DNA of 64,000 nucleotides, taken from assembly GCF_009755225.1 (NCBI RefSeq), contig NZ_WQKZ01000002.1:1054001-1118000 (forward strand), read 5' to 3'. The notes under the pieces are model-generated. The model did not search any database and was not told the origin of the DNA. It saw only the letters and a program-made list of their open reading frames with translations. This stretch comes from Hymenobacter ginkgonis (GTDB taxonomy: Bacteria > Bacteroidota > Bacteroidia > Cytophagales > Hymenobacteraceae). The first letter of the stretch is position 1; each line of letters starts with the position of its first letter. Position numbers and translations under genes: made by a program. Shown one piece after another: positions 55,656-63,873 of the stretch.

Positions 55656-55678
55656 CCCCAACCCGGACGGGGCTGGGG
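55656..55678 (-). promoter_or_regulatory. rplM leader hairpin
   Basis: In minus-sense RNA a 9-bp stem forms (CCCCAGCCC pairing with GGGUUGGGG, one U-G wobble) with a GGACG-type loop, 44 nt before the rplM start. L13 leaders are known sites of autogenous control in other bacteria; this is a candidate only. Confidence 0.4.
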
Positions 55679-55689
55679 AAAAACGGACA

Positions 55690-55721
55690 CAAAGGTACTC
55701 TTTTTTTGCCACAGTACCAAA
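55690..55721 (-). promoter_or_regulatory. Promoter of the rplM operon
   Basis: Minus sense: TTTG at 55721-55718, a 20-bp spacer, TACCTTTG at 55697-55690. This matches the Bacteroidota -33/-7 pattern and would start transcription near 55683, about 70 nt before rplM. Confidence 0.65.
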
Positions 55722-55765
55722 TGAGACCGACTGATTTCTAGTGAATCAACTGGCGGCGCGGGCAA

Positions 55766-56335
55766 TTACTCGTCTACTTCATCAACTGAGACAAGGCCGC
55801 CATAGTCCGCGCTAAACACATATTCTCCGGCCTCTAGGGCCGCTACATACTGCGTAATCCAGTCGGCAAAGGAGGGCGCGAGCAACGTGCGCTCAGCATC
55901 GTCGTGCCACATCCGAATTATTTGGCCGCGCGTGCCACCCGGCGCGGGCGACAGGTCGAGGCAGCAGTGATTGCCCGCGCCATCGTAAGTAAGGGGCAGC
56001 CAGTGGGGGTGCCACCATTCGGTGCGTACGCCGGGGGCGGGAGTTGAAGTGGCGCCTTCAAAATCGCCTCCCTTAAGCAAGTCATTCCAAATAGTCCACT
56101 CGGTCAGCATGCGCGGCACGGATAGCAACTCCTCCCCATTGAGCAGGCCACCGGCGTCATTCCGCTGCCCGTTGTGAATGCAATAAAACGCCAAAAAATC
56201 AGCCGGTAGCTCGGTGCCAATGGTGGCGGCGAGCTGCTGCAATTCGGCGTCCGTGGCCCCTGGGTTTAATTCAGTTGTAAGCTGCGGCGCGTAAGCATGC
56301 AGCCAAGCTTCCAAGCGTTCCCAAATACTTTGCAT
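55766..56335 (-). CDS. SMI1/KNR4 family protein
   Basis: 189 aa. SMI1/KNR4 (SUKH) fold: N-terminal WERLEAWLHAY, the GATDAELQQLAATIGTELPADFLAFYCIHNGQ helix region, WWHPHWLPLTYDGAGNHCCLDL and a closing SFADWITQYVAALEAG. SUKH proteins are frequent immunity proteins against polymorphic toxins, but also have regulatory roles. No toxin or secretion gene is next to it, so it is an orphan here. Confidence 0.88.
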   Translation of the reverse strand: MQSIWERLEAWLHAYAPQLTTELNPGATDAELQQLAATIGTELPADFLAFYCIHNGQRNDAGGLLNGEELLSVPRMLTEWTIWNDLLKGGDFEGATSTPAPGVRTEWWHPHWLPLTYDGAGNHCCLDLSPAPGGTRGQIIRMWHDDAERTLLAPSFADWITQYVAALEAGEYVFSADYGGLVSVDEVDE

Positions 56336-56363
56336 CAGGCAGGGGGCCGAGATAAAAATAGGC

Positions 56364-57077
56364 TTAACGGTACTGCGCTAGCGTTTCAACGAGTACTCGA
56401 AAATCCTTGGGGTAGGGCGCGTCCACCTTGATAGGCTGCCCATCCAGGCCCGTAAAGCCCAGCTCCTTGGCGTGCAGGGCAAAGCGCTTGATGAAGGGCT
56501 GCTCGGTTTCGCCTTCTTTAAGGTTAAATTTCTTTTTGAGCGACGACAGAAAGAAATCCTCGCCGCCGTAGAGGTGGTCGCCAACGATGGGCGTCTGCAC
56601 ATACGCCAGGTGCAGGCGAATCTGGTGCATGCGGCCCGTCACGGGTTCGCACTGCACCAGGGCGTGGCGGGCGTAGGTTTCGAGGGTAGTAAAGCGCGTT
56701 TCGGCGGGCTTGCCCTTGAAGGCCAAGCGCGCCTTGCCGCTCTTAGTAGTTTCGATATTGCGCTCTACCACAAACTGTTCGAGGGGCGGGGCACCCCAGG
56801 TAACGGCGTGGTAAATTTTATTCACCTCGCGGTTCTCAAACTGCATCGAGATGCTGCGGTAGGCCTCGGGGTGCTTGGCAATCACCAGCGCGCCGCTGGT
56901 GTCGCGGTCGAGGCGGTGGCCTACCTGGGCATCGTCGGTGTACTCGCGGGCCAGGCGCAGCAAGCTGGCGGCCACGCCGATGCGCTCGTCGAGGGTAGAG
57001 AGGAACGGGGGCTTGTTGACGACGATATAATCGTCGTTCTCAAACAGGATAAGGTCTTGGAACTTGGGTGGCTTCAT
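56364..57077 (-). CDS. RluA-family pseudouridine synthase
   Basis: 237 aa from ATG 57077 (MKPPKFQDLI); a GTG 9 bp earlier is also in frame. Converts uridine to pseudouridine in rRNA or tRNA. The catalytic Asp lies in GHRLDRDTSGALVIAKHPEA (RLDxxTSG), and VTGRMHQIRLHLAYVQTPIVGDHLYG is the closing core motif. No S4 domain, so it resembles the short RluC/TruC-type forms. A TACCTTTG element lies 9 bp before the ATG. Confidence 0.92.
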   Translation of the reverse strand: MKPPKFQDLILFENDDYIVVNKPPFLSTLDERIGVAASLLRLAREYTDDAQVGHRLDRDTSGALVIAKHPEAYRSISMQFENREVNKIYHAVTWGAPPLEQFVVERNIETTKSGKARLAFKGKPAETRFTTLETYARHALVQCEPVTGRMHQIRLHLAYVQTPIVGDHLYGGEDFFLSSLKKKFNLKEGETEQPFIKRFALHAKELGFTGLDGQPIKVDAPYPKDFRVLVETLAQYR

Positions 57078-57085
57078 GCGTACCA

Positions 57086-57093
57086 CAAAGGTA
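57086..57093 (-). promoter_or_regulatory. TACCTTTG -7 element before the pseudouridine synthase gene
   Basis: Minus-sense TACCTTTG at 57093-57086 precedes the ATG at 57077 by 8 nt, so the mRNA leader would be only a few bases or absent. No TTTG lies at the ideal -33 spacing; a CTTG with a 16-bp spacer is present. Confidence 0.4.
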
Positions 57094-57134
57094 CGGCGAG
57101 GGGCCTGGGCAAGTAGCTCTTAGCCCCAAAGGAG

Positions 57135-57179
57135 GGGGTAGGGCCTTGAATTAGCACTAATTCTTCAGCGCCCTACCCC
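57135..57179. terminator. Nested hairpin after the histidine kinase gene
   Basis: GGGGTAGGGC (57135-57144) and GCCCTACCCC (57170-57179) pair perfectly and enclose a second 7-bp stem, GAATTAG/CTAATTC (57148-57163). It lies 20 bp past the kinase stop (minus sense) and uses the CTACCCC word. Confidence 0.55.
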
Positions 57180-57199
57180 TTGCCGAACCTTCAAGGGAG

Positions 57200-58276
57200 T
57201 TACTTCACCTCTTTGGGCCGGGGTAGGCGAAACTCCATAGTGGTGCCCTCGCCCACCACGCTTTTAATGTGGATGGTAGACTTGTGCCCTTCCACAATGT
57301 GCTTGCTGATGGCTAGCCCCAGCCCCGAGCCACCCGCCGAGCGCGAGCGGCTTTTGTCGACGCGATAGAAGCGCTCAAAAATGCGCGCCTGGTGCTCGGG
57401 GGCGATGCCGGCGCCGTTGTCGCGCACGGCTACGCGCACCCCGTTGCGGCCCGGCGTGAGGGCCACTACCACGTGGCCATTTTGTTCACGCCCGTACTTA
57501 ATGGCATTGTCAATCAAGTTGATAAGTACTTGGCGGATGCGGTTGCGGTCGGCAATAACCAGTAACTCCTGCGTAGCTAAGTGGGGCGGGAAAACTTCGA
57601 GGGTAGTGCCGCGCCGCGCTGCCTGCTGTTCTAGCAACTCAAACAATTCGTGCACCAGGGCCACTAGGTCGAAGCGCTGACGACGCATGCGGATGACGCC
57701 TTTCTCGAGCTGCGAAATCGTGACTAAATCTTGCACCAAAGTGTCGAGCGCATCGAGGCTGGCGGCGGCCCGCTGCAAAAACTTACGGCGCGTGGCGGGG
57801 TCCATGCCCTGCTCGGGCGCATCTTCCTCCTCATCCAAAATGGTGTGCACGAAGCCCTGGGCGGCAAAAAGCGGCGTTTTCAGCTCGTGCGATACGTCGG
57901 CCAGAAATTCGCGCCGTAGGGCTTGCAGGCGCTTCAGCTCGTCGAGCTCCTGCTGGCGGCGCTCGGCCATCTCCACTATCTCGTCACCGATGCGCTGCAA
58001 AGGTTCGGGGCGAAACAAGAACTTGTTGCTCAGTTTCTTAAACTCCTTACGCTTGATGTGCTCCAGCCGCGAGTAAATGCCGTTAATCTCCCGAAAAATC
58101 AGGGCTTCAAACGACAAATACACCAGCAGAAAACACGCCGCTACCGTAATGCCCGCTGCCAAAAAGGCCTGGTCGGTGGGCAGGGTAGGGGCCAAGTAGG
58201 CGAAGGTGGTGAGCACTCCCGCCACCAGCAGCGCAATAACTACGGCAACGGTACGCGAGGAAAAATTCCGAAACAC
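57200..58276 (-). CDS. PhoR-like sensor histidine kinase
   Basis: 358 aa from GTG 58276; the frame runs on upstream to 58366 through the palindromic repeat, so the exact start is uncertain. Two membrane helices (AVVIALLVAGVLTTFAYLA, QAFLAAGITVAACFLLVYLSF) with almost no periplasmic loop, then HisKA with FLADVSHELKTPL (phospho-His), N box NLIDNAIKYG, G1 DNGAGIAPEHQ and G2 GGSGLGLAISKHIVEGH. It pairs with the upstream regulator at 58427-59146. A short sensor loop suggests membrane or intracellular sensing. Confidence 0.9.
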   Translation of the reverse strand: MFRNFSSRTVAVVIALLVAGVLTTFAYLAPTLPTDQAFLAAGITVAACFLLVYLSFEALIFREINGIYSRLEHIKRKEFKKLSNKFLFRPEPLQRIGDEIVEMAERRQQELDELKRLQALRREFLADVSHELKTPLFAAQGFVHTILDEEEDAPEQGMDPATRRKFLQRAAASLDALDTLVQDLVTISQLEKGVIRMRRQRFDLVALVHELFELLEQQAARRGTTLEVFPPHLATQELLVIADRNRIRQVLINLIDNAIKYGREQNGHVVVALTPGRNGVRVAVRDNGAGIAPEHQARIFERFYRVDKSRSRSAGGSGLGLAISKHIVEGHKSTIHIKSVVGEGTTMEFRLPRPKEVK

Positions 58277-58300
58277 TGGGCGAATAATAGAGGGGTAGCG

Positions 58301-58308
58301 CAAAAATA
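58301..58308 (-). promoter_or_regulatory. TATTTTTG -7 element at the edge of the palindrome
   Basis: Minus-sense TATTTTTG at 58308-58301 abuts the end of the 38-bp palindrome and precedes the kinase start by about 25 nt. It could give the kinase its own promoter. No -33 element is visible because the repeat occupies that place. Confidence 0.4.
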
Positions 58309-58408
58309 GAACGTCCTGCTGAGCTGGCCGAAGCATCTCGCTCGCTTCATCGGATTGCAAATCCAACGAGGCGAGCGAGATGCTTCGGCCAGCTCAGCAG
58401 GACGTTCT
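58308..58408. repeat. Perfect 38-bp palindromic repeat between regulator and kinase genes
   Basis: Arms 58308-58345 and 58371-58408 are perfect reverse complements over 38 bases, around a 25-nt loop with its own GGATT/AATCC stem. It starts AGAACGTCCTGCTGAGCT and ends with the complement, as in 46400-46501. Divergence of inner arms but symmetry within each copy suggests gene-conversion-like or folding-driven maintenance. Confidence 0.92.
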
Positions 58409-58426
58409 GTATTTTTTAGCTGCGTT

Positions 58427-59146
58427 TTAGTCGGCGTTAAACTTGTACCCTACCCCCTTAATGGTCTGGATGTGGTGGTCGCCTACTTTTTCGCGCACTT
58501 TGCGCACGTGCACATCCACGGTGCGAGCCAGCACAAAAACGTCGTTGCCCCAGATGTTTTGCAGTAATTCGTCGCGGCTGAACACCTTGTGGGGCGCGGC
58601 GGCCAGAAACGCCAGCAGTTCAAATTCTTTTTTTGGCAGCGTAATTTTCTTACCCTCCTGGTACACCGCAAAGCCCGTGCGGTCGATGCGCAGGCCGTTG
58701 ATATCGATGGCTTCGACGCCGGCGTGGGGGTCTTGGTCGCGGCGCACGATGGCCGCCAAGCGGCTAAGCAGCGCCCGCGGCTTAATGGGCTTGGCCAGAA
58801 AGTCGTCGGCACCTGCCTCGAAAGCAGCTACCTCCGAAAACTCTTCGGCGCGGGCCGTGAGAAACAGAATGTAGGTATCCTTAAACTTGGGTTGCTCGCG
58901 CAGCAAGCGGCAGGTAGCGATGCCATCGAGGTGGGGCATCATTACATCAAGCAGGATAATATCGGGGCTGAACTCGGCGGCCGTAGCCAGGGCCTGGCGG
59001 CCGTCGCCGGCCGAGGCAGTGAGGTAGCCCTCCTTTTTGAGGTTGAACTCGAGCAGCTCGACAATATCGGGGTCATCGTCTACGACGAGAATCTTATACA
59101 CGGCAGCTTTCGCCGACGCCGACCTTTGATTGGCAGAAGTAGCCAC
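58427..59146 (-). CDS. PhoB-like response regulator (OmpR family)
   Basis: 239 aa from GTG 59146; a GTG at 59100 just before KILVVDDD is an alternative. Receiver domain: VVDDDPDIVELLEF, phospho-acceptor Asp in DIILLDVMMPHLDG, Thr in LFLTARAEE and Lys in FLAKPIKPR. DNA-binding winged helix ends VDVHVRKVREKVGDHHIQTIKGVGYKF. It is upstream of its kinase in the same direction, with the long palindrome between. Confidence 0.93.
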   Translation of the reverse strand: MATSANQRSASAKAAVYKILVVDDDPDIVELLEFNLKKEGYLTASAGDGRQALATAAEFSPDIILLDVMMPHLDGIATCRLLREQPKFKDTYILFLTARAEEFSEVAAFEAGADDFLAKPIKPRALLSRLAAIVRRDQDPHAGVEAIDINGLRIDRTGFAVYQEGKKITLPKKEFELLAFLAAAPHKVFSRDELLQNIWGNDVFVLARTVDVHVRKVREKVGDHHIQTIKGVGYKFNAD

Positions 59147-59182
59147 GGCAACGATGCGAAAGGGGGAAGAACTTTCGCGGTG

Positions 59183-59190
59183 CAAAAGTA
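59183..59190 (-). promoter_or_regulatory. TACTTTTG -7 element of the regulator gene
   Basis: Minus-sense TACTTTTG at 59190-59183 would start transcription near 59176, about 30 nt before GTG 59146. The -33 position is not a good match. Position favours the 59146 or 59100 start over any earlier codon. Confidence 0.45.
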
Positions 59191-59240
59191 CCAGTGCTCG
59201 GCTTGGCGGGCATGTTACGTTTGTGTGACGTCCTACCGGC

Positions 59241-60056
59241 TCATTGCGCCATGTTGAGGCGGCTTTTTAGACCGTCGTACTTGTACATGTCGATTTTGAT
59301 GGCGCCCACAAACATCTCGGCCTGAAATAAAACCGGAATCTTATTGCGGTCGTCGGAGAGGTAAACCTTAATGGATTCTTCGCCCCGAAAAATCTTGTTA
59401 GTCGGCATTTTGGGTACCAGCTTCAGCACATGAATAACACCGGCTTTGGTCTGAACTACTTCGCGTCCTTTGAAGATAACGTCCATGTTGAAAGACGATT
59501 CGTCGAAAAAGCCGCCCACCCGAATGATGTCGCCCGGCTTCATGTGCTCGTAGTTGAGCGTGCGCAGGTAGTAGAAGCCGCTCACCAGCTCCTGCACGTT
59601 GTTGGGCACCTTAAATGTGTAGTGAATGGGCTCTTTGTGTTGGGTTTGCAGCACATTCACAATGTCGTGCGCTTGGTCAAATTCTACTACCTCTTTCTTG
59701 CGGTAGCTGCCTTCCTCAATGTCGCGGGTCGAGCGTAGGGGAAGGATGCTGGCCGTGTCGATGTAGGCGCGCCACTGGTCGCGCACGTGCAAAAAGAAGT
59801 CAAACGAGCCCGTAGTGTGGCCGCTCACGGTGGCTTTGTAGCAGGGGCGGTCGGCTACGCGCTCCAGGCTGCCCGAGGTTTCGACGACGGCCTCCGCCGC
59901 GTTAATAACCCCATAGTGAACCTTGTAGCGAATAGTTTCGCCAGCCTTAAAGCTGGGGTTGGCCCACAGCCGCACCGGCTCGGCCACGCCGAGCGACTGC
60001 GTCGAAGCGGTACAGAAGAAAAACAGTAGGGGTAGCAATAGCCGAAGGCGCAGCAT
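59241..60056 (-). CDS. DUF3108 exported protein
   Basis: 271 aa from ATG 60056 (MLRLRLLLPLLFFFCTASTQS, signal peptide). The DUF3108 core is visible: FKAGETIRYKVHYGVINAAEAV, ADRPCYKATVSGHTTGSFDFF, the YRKKEVVEFDQAHD region and LSDDRNKIPVLFQAEMFVGAIKIDM end. A periplasmic or outer-membrane protein of unknown function, widespread in Bacteroidota and Proteobacteria. It lies between the recA terminator and the regulator gene. Confidence 0.85.
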   Translation of the reverse strand: MLRLRLLLPLLFFFCTASTQSLGVAEPVRLWANPSFKAGETIRYKVHYGVINAAEAVVETSGSLERVADRPCYKATVSGHTTGSFDFFLHVRDQWRAYIDTASILPLRSTRDIEEGSYRKKEVVEFDQAHDIVNVLQTQHKEPIHYTFKVPNNVQELVSGFYYLRTLNYEHMKPGDIIRVGGFFDESSFNMDVIFKGREVVQTKAGVIHVLKLVPKMPTNKIFRGEESIKVYLSDDRNKIPVLFQAEMFVGAIKIDMYKYDGLKSRLNMAQ

Positions 60057-60147
60057 AATCGCGGGGGTAGCAGGCGGCACAAATTTCGCACATCTTACCG
60101 GCACAACCCGAAAATAAGCGCGACGGCCGAGAAAATGAAGGCAAAAG

Positions 60148-60177
60148 AAAAGGCGCCCCACAAGTGAGGCGCCTTTT
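60148..60177 (-). terminator. Rho-independent terminator after recA
   Basis: Perfect 10-base arms AAAAGGCGCC (60148-60157) and GGCGCCTTTT (60168-60177) with a 10-nt loop; in minus sense the stem ends in TTTTCTTTTG. It lies 70 bp past the recA stop. Confidence 0.85.
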
Positions 60178-60250
60178 CCTAAAAGCAAACCATGGGCCTA
60201 AAAATGCCGGCCGGCTTGCAGTATCTTATCATTGGCTGCTGCCAACGGGC

Positions 60251-61366
60251 TTAGAGCGTGTCTTCGCCGTCGTCGGGGCCGCTCATATCCACGGGGATAA
60301 TGTCGGTATCGCCCTTGGCCATGGTCCGAATTTTAGCTTCGATTTCATCGGCCAGCTCGGGGTTATCGAGGAGCAAAGTCTTCACCGCCTCGCGGCCTTG
60401 GCCAATTTTGTTGCTGCCATAGCTAAACCACGAACCCGACTTGGCAATAATGCCCATGTCAACGCCCAGGTCCACAATCTCACCTACTTTAGAGATGCCT
60501 TGGCCGTAGATGATATCGAACTCAACTACTTTGAAGGGAGGCGCCACCTTGTTTTTCACCACTTTCACCTTGGTGCGGTTACCGGTCACGTTGTCCTTGT
60601 CTTCCTTGATTTGGCCGATACGACGGATGTCAAGGCGCACCGAAGCGTAGAATTTCAAGGCGTTACCACCGGTGGTGGTTTCGGGCGTACCGAACATCAC
60701 ACCGATTTTCTCGCGCAGCTGGTTAATGAAGATGCACAAGCAGTTGGTCTTGTTAATCGTACCCGTAAGCTTACGCAGGGCTTGGCTCATGAGGCGGGCG
60801 TGCAGGCCGACTTTCGAGTCGCCCATGTCGCCTTCCAATTCGCTCTTAGGCACGAGGGCAGCCACCGAGTCAATTACGATGATGTCGATAGCACCGGAGC
60901 TAATGAGCTGGTCGGCGATTTCGAGGGCTTGCTCGCCGTTGTCGGGCTGGGCAATGAGGAGGTTAGCAGTGTCGATACCCAGTTTCTGGGCATAGATGGG
61001 GTCGAAGGCGTGCTCGGCGTCGATGAAAGCCGCCATGCCACCCGCCTTTTGCGCTTCGGCAATGGCGTGCAACGTCAGGGTAGTCTTACCGCTCGATTCG
61101 GGGCCGTAGATTTCAATGACGCGGCCGCGGGGCAGCCCACCGATGCCGAGGGCGATATCCAACGAGAGCGAACCCGTGCTGATGGAGGCCACATCGACTG
61201 CTTTCTGGTCCGAGAGCTTCATCACGGTACCTTTGCCGAAAGCCTTGTCGAGCTTCTCCATCGTCAGCGCGAGGGCTTTTGCTTTCTCGGAGGCCGAGTC
61301 AGACGAGGAGCCGCGCTCTTTTTCAGCTTTTTCTGGTTTTTCGGCTTTTGAAGTTGCTAAGGCCAT
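60251..61366 (-). CDS. recA: Recombinase A
   Basis: 371 aa. DNA-strand exchange and SOS activator. Walker [22 protein letters not shown]-like start of the core ([16 protein letters not shown]), MAW-type [28 protein letters not shown] loop 2 and an acidic C-terminus. The first 35 residues are a Lys/Glu/Ser-rich extension before the core, somewhat longer than in E. coli. Minus-sense GACCTTTG (61497-61490) is a weak -7 candidate. Confidence 0.97.
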   Translation of the reverse strand: MALATSKAEKPEKAEKERGSSSDSASEKAKALALTMEKLDKAFGKGTVMKLSDQKAVDVASISTGSLSLDIALGIGGLPRGRVIEIYGPESSGKTTLTLHAIAEAQKAGGMAAFIDAEHAFDPIYAQKLGIDTANLLIAQPDNGEQALEIADQLISSGAIDIIVIDSVAALVPKSELEGDMGDSKVGLHARLMSQALRKLTGTINKTNCLCIFINQLREKIGVMFGTPETTTGGNALKFYASVRLDIRRIGQIKEDKDNVTGNRTKVKVVKNKVAPPFKVVEFDIIYGQGISKVGEIVDLGVDMGIIAKSGSWFSYGSNKIGQGREAVKTLLLDNPELADEIEAKIRTMAKGDTDIIPVDMSGPDDGEDTL

Positions 61367-61528
61367 TGGGGGTAGGGTTGATAAAAACTTAGGGTTGTAA
61401 AACTACGCTATTTTGGGTTACCGCACTCAAGCAGCGTAGCAGAGAGTAAGCTCGGCTACCGTTCTGTTTTTCGGCGGCTATTTCTAACACAAAGGTCCCC
61501 GGTTTTGTGCCGGTTGTAAGCAAAATAA

Positions 61529-62749
61529 ATGGGGAAATTTCTAAGAATTTTAGTTAGCGTTGGGGCTGTGTTATTTACGGCCGTGCCGGCCTGGGCGCAG
61601 CTGGATAATAGGGCATTTACGTCGCCAGAACCGGGTAAAGCCCGCACGAGCGCTGAAGTGTTACCAGTTACAGAAGATCCTGAAGGTACTGACGTTCCCG
61701 TAGCCCCCTCGCAAGGCGACCTGCGCATCGCGCTCAACTCCTTCACTTTCTTCAAAGACAACGAGTACTTCAACGACATCGTGCAGGGCTACACGCTGTT
61801 TGGCACGCAGCTAAACCCACAGTTGGTTTACTACCCCCTTAAAGAGCTGCGACTTGAAGCGGGCGTTTTTCTCTGGAAAGATTTTGGCAACCCTACGCTG
61901 CGGCAGGTGCGCCCCACCTTTCGGGCCACCTGGACGCACGGCCACAGCCAGTTTATTTTTGGTAACATCAAGGCCAACCTCAACCACGGCTATATCGAGC
62001 CGCTATTCGACTTTGAGCGCGTAATACTAAAGCCATTGGAGGAAGGCCTGCAGTACCGGCTGAATACCAATCGCGTATCGCTCGACGTATGGGTCGATTG
62101 GCTGAAGCAGGAATACCCTGGCGTGGCCTACCAGGAGCAAATTGCCGGCGGCATCAGCAGCAGCTTTCAGGTGACGGGTGACAACAGCCGGATAGCTGTC
62201 TCGATTCCGTTTCAGTTCACGGCCCGGCACGAGGGCGGGCAGATTGACACGCTGCACGCGCCCATCCAAACGCTGCTCAACAGCGCGACGGGGGTAGTGG
62301 CGCGGCTGCCGCTGCACGGCGCGGTGCTGCACGCCGTGCGCTTCAATACCTACGGCCTGCTCTACAACGACAACTCGTTTCAATACCGCCTACCCTACAA
62401 AATGGGCACGGCCTTCTACACCAACGCCACCCTCGAAACCCGCTACGCCGACCTCATGCTGAGCTACTGGAACGGCTACGGGTACTACTCCCCGCTGGGC
62501 GGGCCCTACTACCAATCGGTGGCCTCGCGCTACGGCACGCCCGACTACAAGCAAGACCGCCGCCAGCTAGTAATGGCGCGCTTGCTGCGCGACTTCCGCA
62601 TCGCCGATGCGGCCGCCATTACGGTACGCGTCGAGCCGGTGTACGATGTCAGCGCCAAACTGCTAGATTTCTCGTTCGGCGTGTACCTCAACTTCCGGCA
62701 AGAGTGGCTGCTGGGCAACGTAGCTCGGCGCGTGCGGGTAGGGCAATAG
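61529..62749 (+). CDS. Putative outer-membrane beta-barrel protein
   Basis: 406 aa. Signal peptide MGKFLRILVSVGAVLFTAVPAWAQ, a Pro/Glu-rich linker, then many amphipathic strands rich in aromatic residues (LYNDNSFQYRLPYKMG, YADLMLSYWNGYGYYSPLGG, LDFSFGVYLNFRQEW). No family recognised. Composition and strands suggest a 14-18-strand barrel. It is divergent from recA across 160 bp. Confidence 0.7.
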   Translation: MGKFLRILVSVGAVLFTAVPAWAQLDNRAFTSPEPGKARTSAEVLPVTEDPEGTDVPVAPSQGDLRIALNSFTFFKDNEYFNDIVQGYTLFGTQLNPQLVYYPLKELRLEAGVFLWKDFGNPTLRQVRPTFRATWTHGHSQFIFGNIKANLNHGYIEPLFDFERVILKPLEEGLQYRLNTNRVSLDVWVDWLKQEYPGVAYQEQIAGGISSSFQVTGDNSRIAVSIPFQFTARHEGGQIDTLHAPIQTLLNSATGVVARLPLHGAVLHAVRFNTYGLLYNDNSFQYRLPYKMGTAFYTNATLETRYADLMLSYWNGYGYYSPLGGPYYQSVASRYGTPDYKQDRRQLVMARLLRDFRIADAAAITVRVEPVYDVSAKLLDFSFGVYLNFRQEWLLGNVARRVRVGQ

Positions 62750-62790
62750 GGCCCTACCCCCCGCTTAAATGAGGAAGCACCTGATGGCCA

Positions 62791-63162
62791 TTATAGGCTA
62801 CGCTTCAGCTTGCCGTTGCCTTTAAGCTGGCTGCGGTCGAGCACGCGGCCATCGGGCAACACAATTTGGCCGTTGTGCAGCATCATACTCTTGCCGTCGG
62901 CCGTTTTTACGCTGCCATCGGTCATCACCTGGGTGCCGTCGCTCATGGTCATGGTTTGAGTCATGGGCAGCAGGGTGCCATTTTGCATGGTTAGCATTTT
63001 GCCTTCCTTCATGAGCACGCCGCTTTCAAAGCGCCGGCTGCTGGGTGGCCGGTCGGCTCTGGGCGGGCGGCCGCCTTCCAAGGTCATAGCTTGCTGGGCT
63101 TGGGCAAGCGAAAAGCTGCCGGCCAGCACTAGGGCGGGTAGCATTGTAGCGAAGACTTTCAT
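62791..63162 (-). CDS. DUF6799 repeat protein (exported)
   Basis: 123 aa from ATG 63162 (MKVFATMLPALVLAGSFSLAQAQ signal). The body is built of short repeats with the pattern GxMLTMxNGTLLPM, TMSDGTQVMTDG, KTADGKSMMLHNGQ and VLPDGRVLD, as in the bacteroidete DUF6799 family. Met-rich repeats could bind metal, which is unproven. Probably periplasmic. Confidence 0.8.
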   Translation of the reverse strand: MKVFATMLPALVLAGSFSLAQAQQAMTLEGGRPPRADRPPSSRRFESGVLMKEGKMLTMQNGTLLPMTQTMTMSDGTQVMTDGSVKTADGKSMMLHNGQIVLPDGRVLDRSQLKGNGKLKRSL

Positions 63163-63247
63163 AGGGCGGGAATAGAAAGCCGACGACTTGGCGGCTGGTT
63201 TTACAACGCAGCCGCCCCCGAAGTAGTTGTTAGCGCGCCCGTTAGCC

Positions 63248-63817
63248 CTAGGCAAGCTGGCGGATAAAGTATAAAATATCGGGCTGCCGAAATTCACGCG
63301 CCCAAAAGCTGCGCCGGAGCCAGGGTACACTAGCGGGTGCCGGCTCCGGCAACTCTTGGGCAAAGCCCAGGGCCTGCGCCACCGCTTGCCCGCGCGTATT
63401 GCTGGCAAAGCAGCGGATGAGCAGCCGCCGTGCCCCTACCCCCTCAAAACCGAACGAGCACACGGCTGCCAAGGCCTCGCGGGCGTAGCCCTGGCCCTCG
63501 GCGGCGGCCGTGAGGTAGTAGCCAATTTCGGCTTGGCCATCAAGCTGCGGCATTAGGCAGATGTCGCCTAAGTAAGCTAGGGTTTCGCGCAGCCAGATGC
63601 CTAGCACGTAGAAGCGCCCCGTGCGCCAGTCATCGGCGAAAGCTGCTAGCTGGCTGGCCGCCGCCGCTAGGGTCGGCACCGCCTGCAAGCGGTCGGGGAA
63701 AGACTCTTGGAGGCGCGCCCGGTTTTGGTCGAGCACGGCAAAAAAAGCGGGTGCATCGGCCGCCTCATAGGGGCGCAGCAGCAGGCGATTGGTGAGCAGG
63801 GGGGTAGGCGGCAGCAT
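63248..63817 (-). CDS. GNAT-family N-acetyltransferase
   Basis: 189 aa from ATG 63817 (MLPPTPLLTNRLLLRPY). RimJ/RimL-type GNAT: TNRLLLRPYEAADAPAFF, GDICLMPQLDGQAEIGYYLTAAAEGQGYAREALAAV (with the Q/RxxG/A-type acetyl-CoA loop GQGYAREA) and NTRGQAVAQALGF near the end. Acceptor unknown; a ribosomal protein or an antibiotic are both possible. Confidence 0.9.
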   Translation of the reverse strand: MLPPTPLLTNRLLLRPYEAADAPAFFAVLDQNRARLQESFPDRLQAVPTLAAAASQLAAFADDWRTGRFYVLGIWLRETLAYLGDICLMPQLDGQAEIGYYLTAAAEGQGYAREALAAVCSFGFEGVGARRLLIRCFASNTRGQAVAQALGFAQELPEPAPASVPWLRRSFWAREFRQPDILYFIRQLA

Positions 63818-63873
63818 AGCAGCGCAAAGCGGAAGCCTGGGCAATCAAGGCCCAAGTAGTCAGAAAAACAAGA

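Noticed and set aside
58277..58366. Kinase N-terminus encoded by the palindromic repeat
   Set aside because: The frame is open through the repeat only by chance; a -7-like element and a GTG lie downstream of it.
60164..61351. Plus-strand 395-codon frame opposite recA
   Set aside because: Antisense shadow of recA with no family resemblance.
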